A stretch of DNA of 64,000 nucleotides from Lasiodiplodia sp. COLG20 (taxonomy: Eukaryota; Ascomycota; Dothideomycetes; Botryosphaeriales; Botryosphaeriaceae): NCBI GenBank assembly GCA_009801085.1, contig VNWV01000005.1:434001-498000 (forward strand), written 5' to 3'. A program made the translations under genes and the position numbers. The notes below the pieces were generated by a model that saw only the letters and a program-made list of their open reading frames with translations, was not told the origin of the DNA and searched no databases. Below are positions 35,067 through 45,662 of this stretch, one piece after another (positions within the stretch are counted from its first letter, which is position 1; each line of letters begins with the position of its first letter).

Positions 35067-35648
35067 TCTGGTGAACGTGAGGAGGAAGTGGTCAATTGAG
35101 TCTGGAGAAGTGCGGAGAAACGCTCTCCACGAGTGCGACCCATTCTTATTAGATCAGCGTTCCTGGGAAGGGCGGAAGCCGGTACCCGGCAAGCCTCCCC
35201 GCATTTAGGGGATGCAGCGGCGGGGTGTAACTAGCGGGTGGAGCTACACAAGACTAATCGTCATAATGGCCGAGGTCCACGATGCAGCGGAGCCAGCAGC
35301 GGAACCAGCGACGAACTGGCACTCGACACTCTAATTCTCAAAACGGCAATCCCTCGGTGTGATAGTTTGGAATCCCCGAAACAAGCAAATAAGCTTATTC
35401 ATTGACAGCTGTTCCGTATAAGGACAACGGCCAAGCGAATTGTGTTGGCATTAAGATCTGAAGCTCAGACCCTGGTCGGCAATTGTGTGGGGGAGAGATG
35501 CCCCTCGCGGTCAAGACGTCATCGCAAGCCGATGACTCGCCCGTCCGTGCCCCTCACTGGAGCCTAGCTACCACCACAGTGCCGCGCAGTCGCACTTCTA
35601 CCAAATCTCTACCAAAATATAAGAAATTATCCCCCTCCCTCGCCCACC
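35067..35648. promoter_or_regulatory. Divergent promoter region, cyclase / Tma64
   Basis: The 580 bases hold both upstream regions. The plus-strand frame open through here is a leader of Tma64 and is not supported as coding. Just before the Tma64 start the sequence becomes A/C-rich (ACCAAAATATAAGAAATTATCC), typical of a fungal 5' leader. Confidence 0.45.
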
Positions 35649-37685
35649 ATGTTCAAGAAGAAGCCAAACGTACGCCAGCCCAATTTGCGCCACCACACAC
35701 CTCTCAGCTAAACCCACCCCAGATCAAACCGCTCTCGCCGATCAAAAACTCGGAGCGCCGCAAGCTCGCCGACCAGATCATCGCAGACCTAGGCCTCGAG
35801 GTGCCGCCACCGCCCGCCGATGTCGACCCTGCCGACAAGGCCGCCGCGACGGCCGGCCTGACGAACCTGCGCAACGCCCTGCTGCCCGACGGCTCGCTGT
35901 CGGCGCGCTTCACCACCACCGCCGGCCCGGACCTCAAGCAAGTGTCGGGCACCGTCTACGTCGGCGCGCCCGCCGGCAGCACGGACAACCGCGTGCTGTG
36001 GGTGCGCCTGGACGACAAGATGCACCCGACCGTCTACACGCTCTGGCGCAACCCCGGCATCGTGCCGCTGCTGCACACGCCCGGCTTCGTCGTCGAGAAG
36101 ATCCAGGGCGGCGCCGACCTGATGACGCCCGGCCTGCAGAACGGCCCGCCGTTCCCGCAGAAGGCGAAGAAGGGTGCCGTCGTGGCTGTTGCAAGTTTGG
36201 AGAATCCGACGGTGCCGGTTGCGGTGGGTGTGTGCGAGATCGATGTCAGCGCGCTGCAGCAGGTGCAGGGGTTGAAGGGCCACGCCGTGAGGTCTGTGCA
36301 TTGGGCAGGCGACGAGATATGGGCGTGGAGCACATCTGGCAAGGAGGGCACACCACCACCAGAGCATCTGGATGGGTGGTACGGTGACAATGCGGAAGTT
36401 GAGGCGGTGGCGGACCAACTAGAAGGCACGGATTTGAAGGATGTCGAAGATGGTGGCGTCCAGCTAGAACCTCAGGTACCAGCTGAAGGTGCGGACGGTG
36501 AGACGGTTTCGAAGGAAGAGAAGTTCGAATACGCGGAGGATCAGGAATTGACCACAAAAGGTAGCCCAGCCTTCTGCCAGTCTTCCGCAGAACATGAGCT
36601 AATCATGCGCAGAAATCGACGAGGCGTTCAAGAAGGCCTTCATCTATGGAGTTTACCAACACATGGAGACCAACAAGAGCGAGTCCAATTATGGTCTCTC
36701 CTTTCCGCTTTCTCAATCCTCCGTCATGGCCAACCTCGTCCAACCTTTCCTCCCCGCATTCACACCCAAGCAAACCGCCTCTCTCCAAATAAAGAAGACA
36801 TCCTTCAAAAACATTAAAAAGTTCATCAAGTCCCTAGACAAGGCACAATTGGTCAAATCTAAAGATCGGGACGGCAACGAGGTCGTCATCATCGACATCG
36901 ACTTCAACGACGCGGCAATCCGAGAATTCAAGCCGTACCGCCTCCCTAAGAAGGACACAGCGGGCGGCGGCAGCGCAGGCCGAGGCAACACAGCCACAGC
37001 AACCGCCGGCCCTGGCGGCGAGGACTCGTCGATCGGACAGAAGCTCAAGAAGGTCGAGCTTTTCCGGCCAAAGGAGAAGCTGGCACCGCTCTTCACAGCA
37101 GCCAGTGCCGACCCTCGCGGCCTCTACACGGCCGCCGAGCTGCGGCCAGTCGTCACGGCGTACATCGAGGCCGAGAAGCTCGTCTCGCCAACCAACAAGC
37201 GCATGGTCACGCTCGACCCCGTCCTCGCCAACGCGGTCTTCGACGGCACCGCGCGCACCGACAAGGAGGTCCTAGCCAAGGGCGCGGCACCGCGCGACGC
37301 GCTCGTCGACCGCGTGCTGGCGTCCTGCGCGCCCTTCTTCGCCATCCTCCGCAACGACGAGACGGTCGCGACGGCGAAGCCCAAGGCCGGCGCCGCGCCC
37401 AAGATCAACATCACGCTCGAGACGCGCAGCGGCAACAAGACGGTCACCAAGACCAGCGGCGTCGAGCCTTACTTCATCAACCCCCAGGCGCTGGCCGACG
37501 AGCTGCGCAAGGCGTGCGCCAGCAGCACCAGCGTCGAGCACAAGGTCGGCAGCTCGCCCAAGAACCCCGTCATGGAGGTCATGGTGCAGGGCCCGCAAAA
37601 GGACGCGGTGCTGAAGGCGCTGGAGAAGAGGGGCGTGGCGAAGGGTTGGGTCGAGATCGTGGACAAGACGAAGAAGAAGAAATGA
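35649..37685 (+). CDS. TMA64: Translation factor eIF2D / Tma64
   Basis: Three exons: 35649..35669, 35723..36560 and 36613..37685, giving 643 residues. The first exon encodes only MFKKKPN, a very characteristic start for this family. A PUA-type region follows with KMHPTVYTLWRNPGIVP and GGADLMTPGL (about 120-170). A variable acidic linker leads to a winged-helix/SWIB-like part with KKTSFKNIKKFIKSLDK, then a C-terminal SUI1 domain, KINITLETRSGNKTVTK to VEIVDK. eIF2D binds the 40S subunit, delivers initiator tRNA without GTP and helps recycle ribosomes after termination. It is cytosolic. The protein is somewhat longer than yeast Tma64 because of Gly/Ala-rich linkers. The start at 35649 is set by the conserved N-terminus, not by the longer open frame upstream. 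Confidence 0.93.
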
Positions 37686-38267
37686 GGCTGAGAAAAGGGG
37701 GAGAGGGATAATTTGGCCACATTGATGTCGGATGATGGAGGCTCACTCTCACATTTGCATCAGGGCATGGTAGGGCAGACAAAAAGAAATGACACGAGCA
37801 TGAATGGATGACCAGTCATGAAACTGTTCTGCCTCAGGAACTGTGGATTTCAAGGCATTTTTCAAGGCACCTCGCTTGCAAACAGAGTATGTGGAAGATC
37901 AAATGCTTCGAGACTTTTGCGACTCCTGCCATGAGCATGGCGGACGCCGTCTTTAATTGCTATTTCTCTAGTGATTTAAAATTGGAAATATGATCATTAC
38001 AATGCAAATACTCGTGTGCGCCGTTCGTGACAAAAACGACGTGAGGGGGGGTGCGTGCGCGCAAGCGCAACGACATGAGCAACTCGAAACCACCAAACCA
38101 CCAGCAGAGGCCTCAGAATACGAGGACCAATGTTGAACTTTCTCTTTCCCCGAGACAAGAAGGGTGTAAGACATGCAAATGCAGATAAATGATGCAGGAA
38201 AGAGTCGTGACAGCCGTGATAGCGGAAAACAACACCCCCAACCGCCGTCGTCGAACCATCTCGCCGT
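37686..38267. other. Intergenic after Tma64
   Basis: Probably 3' UTR of Tma64. I see no gene or RNA here. Confidence 0.4.
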
Positions 38268-39401
38268 TCACACCTCGTCCTTCCATAGCCGATTGATACC
38301 ACTGCTACTACGGCCACTACCGCCGACACCGTCTTCGAGTCCGCCATGATTTCTATTTTTATTGTTCTTCTTTTCGTTGTTGTGGTTTTGGAATTGACCG
38401 GTCTGCTTGTCGTCCGTTGTGGCGTCGATTTCTTCCTTTTCCGTCGTCACCGCCCCGGTGGGAGCCCCACCATCCGCTGACTCTGCTGATGCTGTTGCTC
38501 CACCATTGCTGACGCTAAGGACAATGTCGTTGTCGCTGCCGGAGCCCCTGCCCATCTCTTGCCTTTTCGGGCCGTGACCGCCTTTGCTGCCGCCGCTGTC
38601 GCCATTGTCGCCGAGCTCCAGAAATTGCTGGAACGCCTGTTGGTGGTTCTGAGGAGTGCCCTCGGTTGAGGCGCGCAGCTTGCTGTTGTAGAGCGGTTGC
38701 GATGATGTGGCTTGTGTGTTCTTTTGTCTGTCATTTTCGTCCGCGTTGGCGAATGGATTTTTCGTAGGAGCAACGGTGGCAACAGCGGCGGTGGAATCCA
38801 GCAACAGCGTCTCCTCAGGCATTGGCAGCATCAGTAGCGTCGGCGACGGCAGCGGCGGCAACACCGGCCGCGGCAATTCCTTTTCATTGCTTTTTTCTTT
38901 TTCCTCCTCCCTTTCCTTTCCAATTTCCTCAACAGATGTGATCGTAACGACGGCGGCAGTAGTAGTAGTGGCAGTAGCGGTAGTAAAGTCGGCGACGGCA
39001 ATGACAGGCAGCGTGATGGTGCGCGTGCGGCGTAGCGTCGTCGTCGCGGCGATTACGCGACGGGCTGGACCTCTGGCTGAGCCTTGGGCTGCACCGGTTG
39101 CTCGTGCATGGCCAGCAGCAGCGGCGACATCAGCAGCGTCAGGAAGAAGCCCATCAGCGCCAGCGGGACCAGGATGCCCGAACGGAAGAGCGACTTGTTT
39201 TGCGCGGAGGCCTTGGTGGCGGATGGGGAAGACATTTTCGTTGGTGGGTTGAGTTGTTGGTGGGAGGGTGATTAGTGTTGGGGTGGTTGATGACCGTGGC
39301 ACGGGGAGGGCGTGAATGAGATCAAGATGGAAGAGGAGCGCGGAGGCTATGAGCAGGAGAGTGGTGGTGGAAGAGGGTGTGGAGCGGGGATGCGGTGGCA
39401 T
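38268..39401 (-). CDS. Uncertain long frame with N-terminal signal-like sequence
   Basis: A 377-codon frame whose first 32 residues look like a signal peptide: TTLLLIASALLFHLDLIHALP followed by a Thr/Pro-rich stretch. The rest is low complexity (Ala/Gly, Thr runs, then Asn/Gln/Ser and acidic residues). Its middle overlaps, in another frame, the 60-codon frame at 39053-39235, which has the better start context and codon bias. Both cannot easily be real over the same bases. The C-terminal half (38268-38900) may be coding through a splice I could not define, or it may be a long chance frame. No family recognised. Confidence 0.25.
   Translation of the reverse strand: MPPHPRSTPSSTTTLLLIASALLFHLDLIHALPVPRSSTTPTLITLPPTTQPTNENVFPIRHQGLRAKQVALPFGHPGPAGADGLLPDAADVAAAAGHARATGAAQGSARGPARRVIAATTTLRRTRTITLPVIAVADFTTATATTTTAAVVTITSVEEIGKEREEEKEKSNEKELPRPVLPPLPSPTLLMLPMPEETLLLDSTAAVATVAPTKNPFANADENDRQKNTQATSSQPLYNSKLRASTEGTPQNHQQAFQQFLELGDNGDSGGSKGGHGPKRQEMGRGSGSDNDIVLSVSNGGATASAESADGGAPTGAVTTEKEEIDATTDDKQTGQFQNHNNEKKNNKNRNHGGLEDGVGGSGRSSSGINRLWKDEV
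39053..39235 (-). CDS. Small single-pass membrane protein, 60 residues, unknown
   Basis: The start codon lies in an excellent context (AACGAAAATGTC) after an A/C-rich leader. The protein has a short basic, Ser-rich N-terminus, one hydrophobic helix of about 23 residues (ILVPLALMGFFLTLLMSPLL) and a Gln/Pro-rich tail ending QPVA. Third codon positions are almost all G or C, as in neighbouring real genes. This helix-and-tail layout suits a tail-exposed membrane subunit of the ER or mitochondria, but I do not recognise the family. The frame sits wholly inside the longer doubtful frame 38268-39401. Confidence 0.5.
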   Translation of the reverse strand: MSSPSATKASAQNKSLFRSGILVPLALMGFFLTLLMSPLLLAMHEQPVQPKAQPEVQPVA

Positions 39402-40197
39402 TTGAATGTTTTAATTGTGGAGATTATCCGAGCCCTCTCACTGGAGAAGGCGGTGGACGCCGAGAAGAGGGTCTTGTGGCTACTTGTTCAAGATTATGAT
39501 ATGCAGGATGCACGCCCGGGATGTCAGCAGCGTGCTTGCGCTCTGGGCCGCTTGTGTTCTGGAGAATTCAGGGGTGTAGGCTCAATGCTCGAACGAGCTA
39601 GGAACATCGCCTTCTAGTTATTATAACCTAGCCATGGCTGCCGCCGGTGGCTTCAACAGAATGAGCAGGCGTTGCTGGAATGGAGCCCGCGTACCGCAAA
39701 ACGCGTGTTTTAGTGCGGCGGGAGACTGGAGCTTGGCCCCGCGGGGGCTGGCGACGGAACACGACGAGGGATGGAATGAGCTCTAGGCATTGGCGCTTGT
39801 ACAATTTGCGCACTGTGTGGAGAAGGGCGCCGTTGCCCTTGCCTTTGGTGCAGCACGGTTCTCCTGACCAAAGGCCATTGCAGCCGCGTACCTTGCTCGA
39901 AGCAGCACAGCAGAAGCCGTCGGGAAATTGTACCGAGCCTGCGCCCAATCACGTACGCCTTCTGGAATGCGTCGAGAAAGCCGCGCGCTGATCTGCCGCC
40001 CACAGGCGTTTTTAAGGCACCGCCCAAGCTTCATTGACGCCCGTGCGTTCCTGCGTCACGCGGCTGCAACTCCGGTCCGGGAGAACTCTGTCTTAGAGCT
40101 GCGGCTGTAAACACACGGTTGCTGACCGGCCTCTATTTGCACACAACTCCCCGTCCGAGCTCACGTCACGCGCCTGCAGCTGCGCGCCGCTTAAGCC
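39236..40197. promoter_or_regulatory. Upstream region between small membrane protein and Apc15
   Basis: A divergent arrangement. Several plus- and minus-strand frames of about 100 codons overlap between 39628 and 40034, but none carries a domain or consistent codon bias. No RNA gene was identified. Confidence 0.4.
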
Positions 40198-41481
40198 ATG
40201 CTGTCGCTCCCTCTTATCGTCCCGCACGACGTACGGCCCTCTCTCAGTTAGCATCGTCAGCGCTCGCTAACATGAGCACTCGCGCAGGACCATTCGATAT
40301 GGCACTACTCTTCGCCGCACTTACGGCCCAACCCTCCCTCGCCGACCAATGCTTCCGCTCCGAACCAGCCGCCTGACGGCAGCATGAATGGCGCCGCGCA
40401 TCACCACATGCACCGCCGAAGCAACCAGGGACCGCGCTCCTCTGCGCTGGCTGCGCTGCTGCACGACGAGAACATGATCGAGCAACGCAAGCTGAACGTG
40501 CGCCGCTTCGGCGCCGGCTGGATTCGCCCGCCAGGCATCGCCAAGACGTATCAGGCGGCCATGGACGAGGCGGCGGAACGCGAGGAGCAGGAGCTGTTGG
40601 CGAGGCGGGAAGCCGCCATGATGGAGTTGGCGAACGCCCAGGAGCAGGAGGAAGAAGAAGCACGGCGGAGAGAAATGATAGAAAGAGGGTTGGCCGAGGA
40701 GAGAGGAGAGGCTGCGGAGGGCGAAGACGAGGAGGGCGAGGCCGACCTGGATGCTGAAGTGCCTGACTTGGACGCTGATATACCAGAGGGCAGTTTGGGC
40801 GATGGCAGTGAGGAGGAAGAAGACGAAGACGAAGAGGATGAGGATGAAGATGACGACGACGAGGTCGACGAGGACGACGAAGACGAAGAGGAGGCAGTAA
40901 CCGAAGAGGAAGTAACCGGCGACGTAACACACGACGTGACTTTCAACGAGGAGAGCATGTACGGAGACGCCAGTCTACTTGGCGAGGAACACAACGAGGA
41001 CGTGGAGAATGCGCAGCAGTGGGTCGCACGGGAAGAGGCAGAAATGGCTGGAGATCTCCAGGACGAGCGTGACCTGGATGATGATATCCCGGAGGCTGGC
41101 GAATATGAGCATACCGACACGGAGATCGAAGACATTACGGAGGAAGACTTGCACAACAGCAGCTTCAACGCAAGCAGTCGTAGCACCCGGTTAAGGTCAA
41201 GGTCAAGCAGACGTGGGGTTGCGGCAATAAGCCGCTTCGAGAATACCGGTCCATTTGGAAGTGGTGCAGGAGGAGCAAGGCAAGCTACGGGCGTGCCCGC
41301 CTTCAATATAAACCGCCGGTCACTGAGGGGCAGCTTCCACAGCGATGGCCCAAGCTCCCTTTTAGGAGACGAGTCGTCATTCCTCGAGAGCAGTCCTAAT
41401 GCAGGGAGGGGTCTCGGACGGGGTGCTCCCTCCTGGATGCAGCCACCACCTCGACCCAACTGGCGAAGGGGTCCTCGATAG
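40198..41481 (+). CDS. apc15: Anaphase-promoting complex subunit Apc15 (Mnd2-like)
   Basis: Exons 40198..40230 and 40288..41481 give 408 residues. The first exon supplies MLSLPLIVPHD and the second starts DHSIWHYSSPH; joined they match the conserved Apc15 N-terminus (MLS.LP...PRDSH.LWYSSP). The second landmark is RKLNVRRFGAGWIRPPGI.KT (about 112-133), followed by a long Glu-rich helix. Apc15 belongs to the platform of the anaphase-promoting complex and helps control turnover of the checkpoint complex and Cdc20. Residues about 200-260 are an extreme Glu/Asp tract, and the C-terminus is disordered with Arg/Gly-rich ends. Without the first exon one would wrongly start at an internal Met (40384). 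Acceptor CTAAC..CGCAG precedes exon 2. Confidence 0.88.
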
Positions 41482-41793
41482 TTTATCGTGCGCCAAGCAA
41501 CACGGTCTGTGCTCTTAGCAAGGCGTTGGAGGCCCATGTCAACGAAGGTATGAGTATATGTAATTACAACGACTATTCTAGAGTAAATACTATTAAGTGA
41601 GCTGCGCCTATCCTGCATGCTCTGAAGGTTCTTTTCATGCAACAATATGCTCCCCAACGCCATGCTTTTGTATAATGTGACCACCACCATACGGACCATA
41701 GTCATGATATGCTTTCCGTAAGCCATGCACATCAACAAGAGTATCCACGAGGCCCAACCTGCCCAACCCATCCAAATGTTGTCCCATGCGCGT
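41482..41793. other. Convergent 3' flanks, Apc15 / Bet1
   Basis: A 312-base spacer between two stop codons, presumably the two 3' UTRs. Nothing else is seen. Confidence 0.5.
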
Positions 41794-42487
41794 TCAAAAC
41801 AGCCAGACATACCAGAACAGGAAGATAACGGCAGCGAAGAAGGCCAACCAGACCTTCCAGCCGACGCCGGTGCGCTCCGCCATGCGGAGCATGCGGTTCA
41901 TCGTACCGCGCAGGCGCACACGAGTGCTATCGAACGAGTCGTTCATCTTCTCGGCGAGCGCGGTCGAATCACGGATTTCGTCGCCGATGGCCAATGTGAT
42001 CTGCGTTGAGCCCGGACGTCAGCACTCAGCTCACGTACAAAGAACCCATGCCCGTATGTGCTGTTTCTCTCTAGCGGTCAGAACTTACATCTTTCAGCAT
42101 CTTGACCTTGGCGCTCATGCCATTCAGCTGCTCGTCATTCTGGCTTTCCAGCTCGCTCAGCACCGCATCGCTGTATTGGCCGCGCGTATTGGGCGTTGCG
42201 CTCCGGTAACTGCTCTGACTCGGCGGGGGGTTGGATGCGCCAGGATAGGCCGAAAAGGCGGGGCCCGGATTAGCGGCGCCCGGGAATCCGTAGCCGGCGC
42301 CAGAAGCTGGTCTGCTCGCGGGGCGTGAGTGCGGCGATGGCGAGGCCTTGCGCTGCTCGTAGGGAGAGAAGAGCTGGGAACGGGCGTCGCGCTGGTGGAG
42401 ATTCGAGCTAAACCTGCGGGATTTACAGACACGGTCAGCCCAGGAGCGTCAGGGGTTGCGCAGCGTGCAGACGCACCTTGAAGACAT
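41794..42487 (-). CDS. BET1: ER-Golgi SNARE Bet1
   Basis: Three exons: 42477..42487 (11 bases), 42089..42413 and 41794..42000, giving 180 residues. The N-terminus MSSRFSSNLHQRDARSQLF is typical of fungal Bet1. After a Pro/Ser/Gly-rich linker the Qc-SNARE helix runs from about residue 95 (ENDEQLNGMSAKVKMLKD-like, joined to ITLAIGDEIRDS) to about 155, ending RMAERTG, followed directly by the membrane anchor WKVWLAFFAAVIFLFWYVWLF. Bet1 sits on COPII vesicles and early Golgi and acts in ER-to-Golgi fusion with Sed5, Bos1 and Sec22. The gene is divergent from Yme2. The window also carries Ypt1, which acts in the same step, but 20 kb away, so I infer no linkage. Confidence 0.92.
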
Positions 42488-42866
42488 TGTGGAGATGGGT
42501 GGTGGAGCCTGTGAAAGGAGTCGAAGGGTAGAAGCTGAAAGTTGAAGCGGCAACGATCTGTCTGGGGAAAGTTTGTGCGGCGGGCGACAGGGACCAGGGG
42601 TGCAGCTGCCAGTCACAATGGCGCGAGATCAGCCGAGTCACGTGATCGGGTGTGACGTGAATGGCGGCCAAAGAGGAAAGCTTGACGACCGGCGTGGCTG
42701 GTCCGTCCTGCCAACTCAATAGCTCCACCGCAGGCCCACACCCGCGCTTGCACCGTGAGACTTCGAGCGCAAGGTCCTTTACGAACGCACCGACAACCCC
42801 CTCCGCCTCTCCGCGGCCGATAAATATGCTTGCGAACCAGCTCTAATTTGAGCTTACCAGAACTTC
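42488..42866. promoter_or_regulatory. Divergent promoter region, Bet1 / Yme2
   Basis: 380 bases between divergent start codons. It includes GATCACGTGACTC-like words near 42634-42645 (minus strand), containing CACGTG, a possible E-box for a basic helix-loop-helix factor. Confidence 0.4.
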
Positions 42867-45662
42867 ATGAGCAGCGTTTCGAGGCTAGGCCTGGGTCTCA
42901 GGCTGCAGCCCTCGAGCTTCGGCTGCGCTGCCGCAGTCCCGCGGCGATGCATTTCCTACTCCCCCAATAAACGCGTCAAATCCACTCTCGAAGCCGGCGA
43001 GGACAAATCCGGCCATATCAACCAAGACCAGAACCAGGCAGTTCTCTTCTTTGACCGTAAGTCGACTTTCTCTACGTCGATTCGCTCGGTATTGCAACGT
43101 GATTGGACGATGAAGCTTTTTCCTGGACGTGTTTGTTTACATGTCCATCAAACTGTTACGTCCTCATCAACCCTGCAATATCGAGTGAACTGACCTTGTA
43201 CTACACGTTACTCTCCCGTCTACTCGAGGGAACATCCATGTCATGAGCCCCGCATTCCCGCGTGGCTTTCCTCCCGACTATTTCCCGCTCACCATCTTGA
43301 TATTCTCGGCACATGCTAACGCCGTTCAGATGTATTCCCTCTCAAGCTGCAATGGCTGCTCCGCTTCCCCTTCTCCACCGAGAAACAGTTTCCTGAATTA
43401 ATGAAGCGGCTGAAAAGTCCTACCGTCGCCGCTGCTGATCCTGTTATTGTCTTGAAAAACTCTCCAATCCTGAGCAAAGCCAAAATCACCGTCGAAGAAG
43501 TGCTTCCCCGGCTCAAAGAGGGTGGCGCTTTTGTGAAGATTAGACATGATCCGAACATCAACCCGAAGAACATCGAGTCTGAGATCCGAAACCACTTGAA
43601 ACAAACACAGATCAAGCCATGGTGGAACCCTTTCCAGCGCATGCGTGCAAGGCTTGTCCGTGGCCGCCCGTGGGTCGAGGATCTGTACCGCCTGCCCAGC
43701 CAACGTTTGAAGGTCGAGTTTCTGCCTGCCGAGGTGGGCACCGAGCCTACCGAGTTGTCTCCAGAGCAGCTCTACAGCATCTTCAGACCCTACGGAAAGC
43801 TCAAGGACATCGTCACTCAGCCGCCGGACTCGAAAATCATTCCTAAATTTGCATACCTGGACTTCACTCTAGCTCGTCGGGCCATCATGGCCAAGAACTG
43901 TCTGCATGGTGTCAAGGTGCCAGAAGCTGAAGGGGGTGGGAAGGCCGGGACGCTCCTGCGTCTCACGTACGAGGCCAAGGGAAAGGGCCATTGGTTCCGT
44001 GATTGGATTCTCGGTCATCCTAGGATCGTGATTCCCGCGGTGATTGCCGTCATCGGTACCATCACCGTCACCGTCTTTGATCCCATTCGAACATTCTTCA
44101 TCAAAGCTCACGTGAACCGGTCCTTCAGCTTCGAGGACAACAAGATCTACAACTGGTTCCGATCTCAGGCAACAGACATATTGTCCTTCCGCCGCAAACA
44201 TGAAGATGAAGCCGGCATGGAAGCCATCTGGGACGATCGCAAGGGCAACATCGAACAGCTGCAGGCATGGTTGATGGAATCAACCGACACGTTCATCATC
44301 GTGCAAGGCCCTCGCGGATCTGGAAAGAAGGAACTCGTCGTGGACCAAGCGCTCAAGGGCAGGAAACACAAACTAATCATCGACTGCAAGCCTATCCAAG
44401 AAGCCCGCAGTGACAGCGCCACCATCAACGCCGCGGCTGCAGAGGTTGGATATCGACCTGTGTTCTCCTGGATGAACAGCATCAGCGGAATGATTGACCT
44501 TGCAGCGCAAGGAGCTGCTGGTGTCAAGACTGGTTTCTCAGAGACACTCGATGGCCAGCTCACTAAAATCCTCAACAACACGGCCACTGCTCTGAAGCAG
44601 ATTGCGCTTGACCACCGCGAGAGTAGCGACAAGGATGCAAGCCTCAGCGATGACGATTGGCTCGAGGTACATCCGGAGAAGCGACCAGTTGTGGTGGTAG
44701 ACAACTACCTTCACAAGAGCCAGGACGATACCCTCGTTTATGACAAGATTGCCGACTGGGCTGCCAGTCTGACAACGGCTAATGTTGCCCATGTCATCTT
44801 CTTGACACACGATGTGTCGTTTTCCAAGTCATTGAGCAAGGCTCTGCCAGACCGTGTTTTCAGGCTTATTTCACTCAGTGACTGCTCGCCTGAAGTTGCG
44901 AAGCGCTTCGTCATCAAACATCTCGATGCAGATGATGATGATGGCAAGGGCCACTTTAGGAAGAAGAAGGATGAGCAGGAGGAGAAGCTGACTCCGTCTC
45001 AACGCCGGAAAGACATCGCAGAGCTAGACGACTGCATTGGCGCCCTTGGTGGCCGCCTCACAGATCTCGAGTTCCTTGCACGACGAATCAAGACGGGCGA
45101 AAGCCCGAGAAACGCGGTCCAGCAAATCATTGAGCAGTCTGCGTCTGAGATCCTCAAGATGTACCTGTTCGGTCAGGACGATGCAGACCGAAAATGGACA
45201 CCTGAGCAGGCTTGGCTTTTGATCAAGCAGCTTGCCGCACAGGAGACGCTCCGCTACAACGGCATATTGCTGGCAGACACATTCAAGACTGGTGGCGAAC
45301 GCGTTCTTCAGGCACTGGAGCAGGCTGAGCTCATCACGATCGTCTCGAACAACGGGCGCCCGCAGAGCATCAAACCTGGCAAACCCGTCTACCAGTCCGC
45401 ATTCAAGATGCTCACTGCCGATCGCGTTCTCAAGGCCAAGTTGGATCTTGCAATCCTGGCGCAGCAGACCAAACTCGAGACTCAGAGCATCGATAAGTAC
45501 GAGGCCGAGCTCAAGCTGCTAGGATCGCTTCCAAAGCAGCCATGGGAGCTCGGATCCAGAATCAAGTGGCTGTTAGATAAAGTGCACACCAGCCAAGCAA
45601 AGGTGGAAAAGTATGAGATGGAGAGTGCAGAATTGAAGAAGATACTGCAGCGTGACTTTTAA
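42867..45662 (+). CDS. YME2: Mitochondrial inner membrane protein Yme2 (escape protein 2)
   Basis: Exons 42867..43056 and 43330..45662 give 840 residues. The intron (273 bases, GTAAGT..TTCAG) is five times longer than the others in the window. Residues 1-40 form an Arg-rich presequence. An RRM-like domain includes EQLYSIFRPYGKLKDIV and AYLDFTLARRA (about 190-240). One membrane span, VIPAVIAVIGTITVTVF, precedes the RNA12 domain, which has a P-loop GPRGSGKKEL and VVVVDNYL (Walker B-like). Yme2 resides in the inner membrane with its large domain toward the intermembrane space and influences nucleoid organisation and escape of mitochondrial DNA. The end is a coiled coil. The stop codon TAA opens a run of twelve A. 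Confidence 0.95.

Noticed and set aside
35483..35648. N-terminal extension of Tma64 from the longer open frame
   Set aside because: The conserved MFKKKP start lies at 35649 in another frame, followed by an intron; the longer frame reads through promoter and intron sequence.
40551..41810. Antisense frame of 419 codons over Apc15
   Set aside because: It is a Ser-rich mirror of the Glu/Asp tract (codons GAG/GAC read backwards) with no domain; the sense strand has the clear Apc15 motifs.
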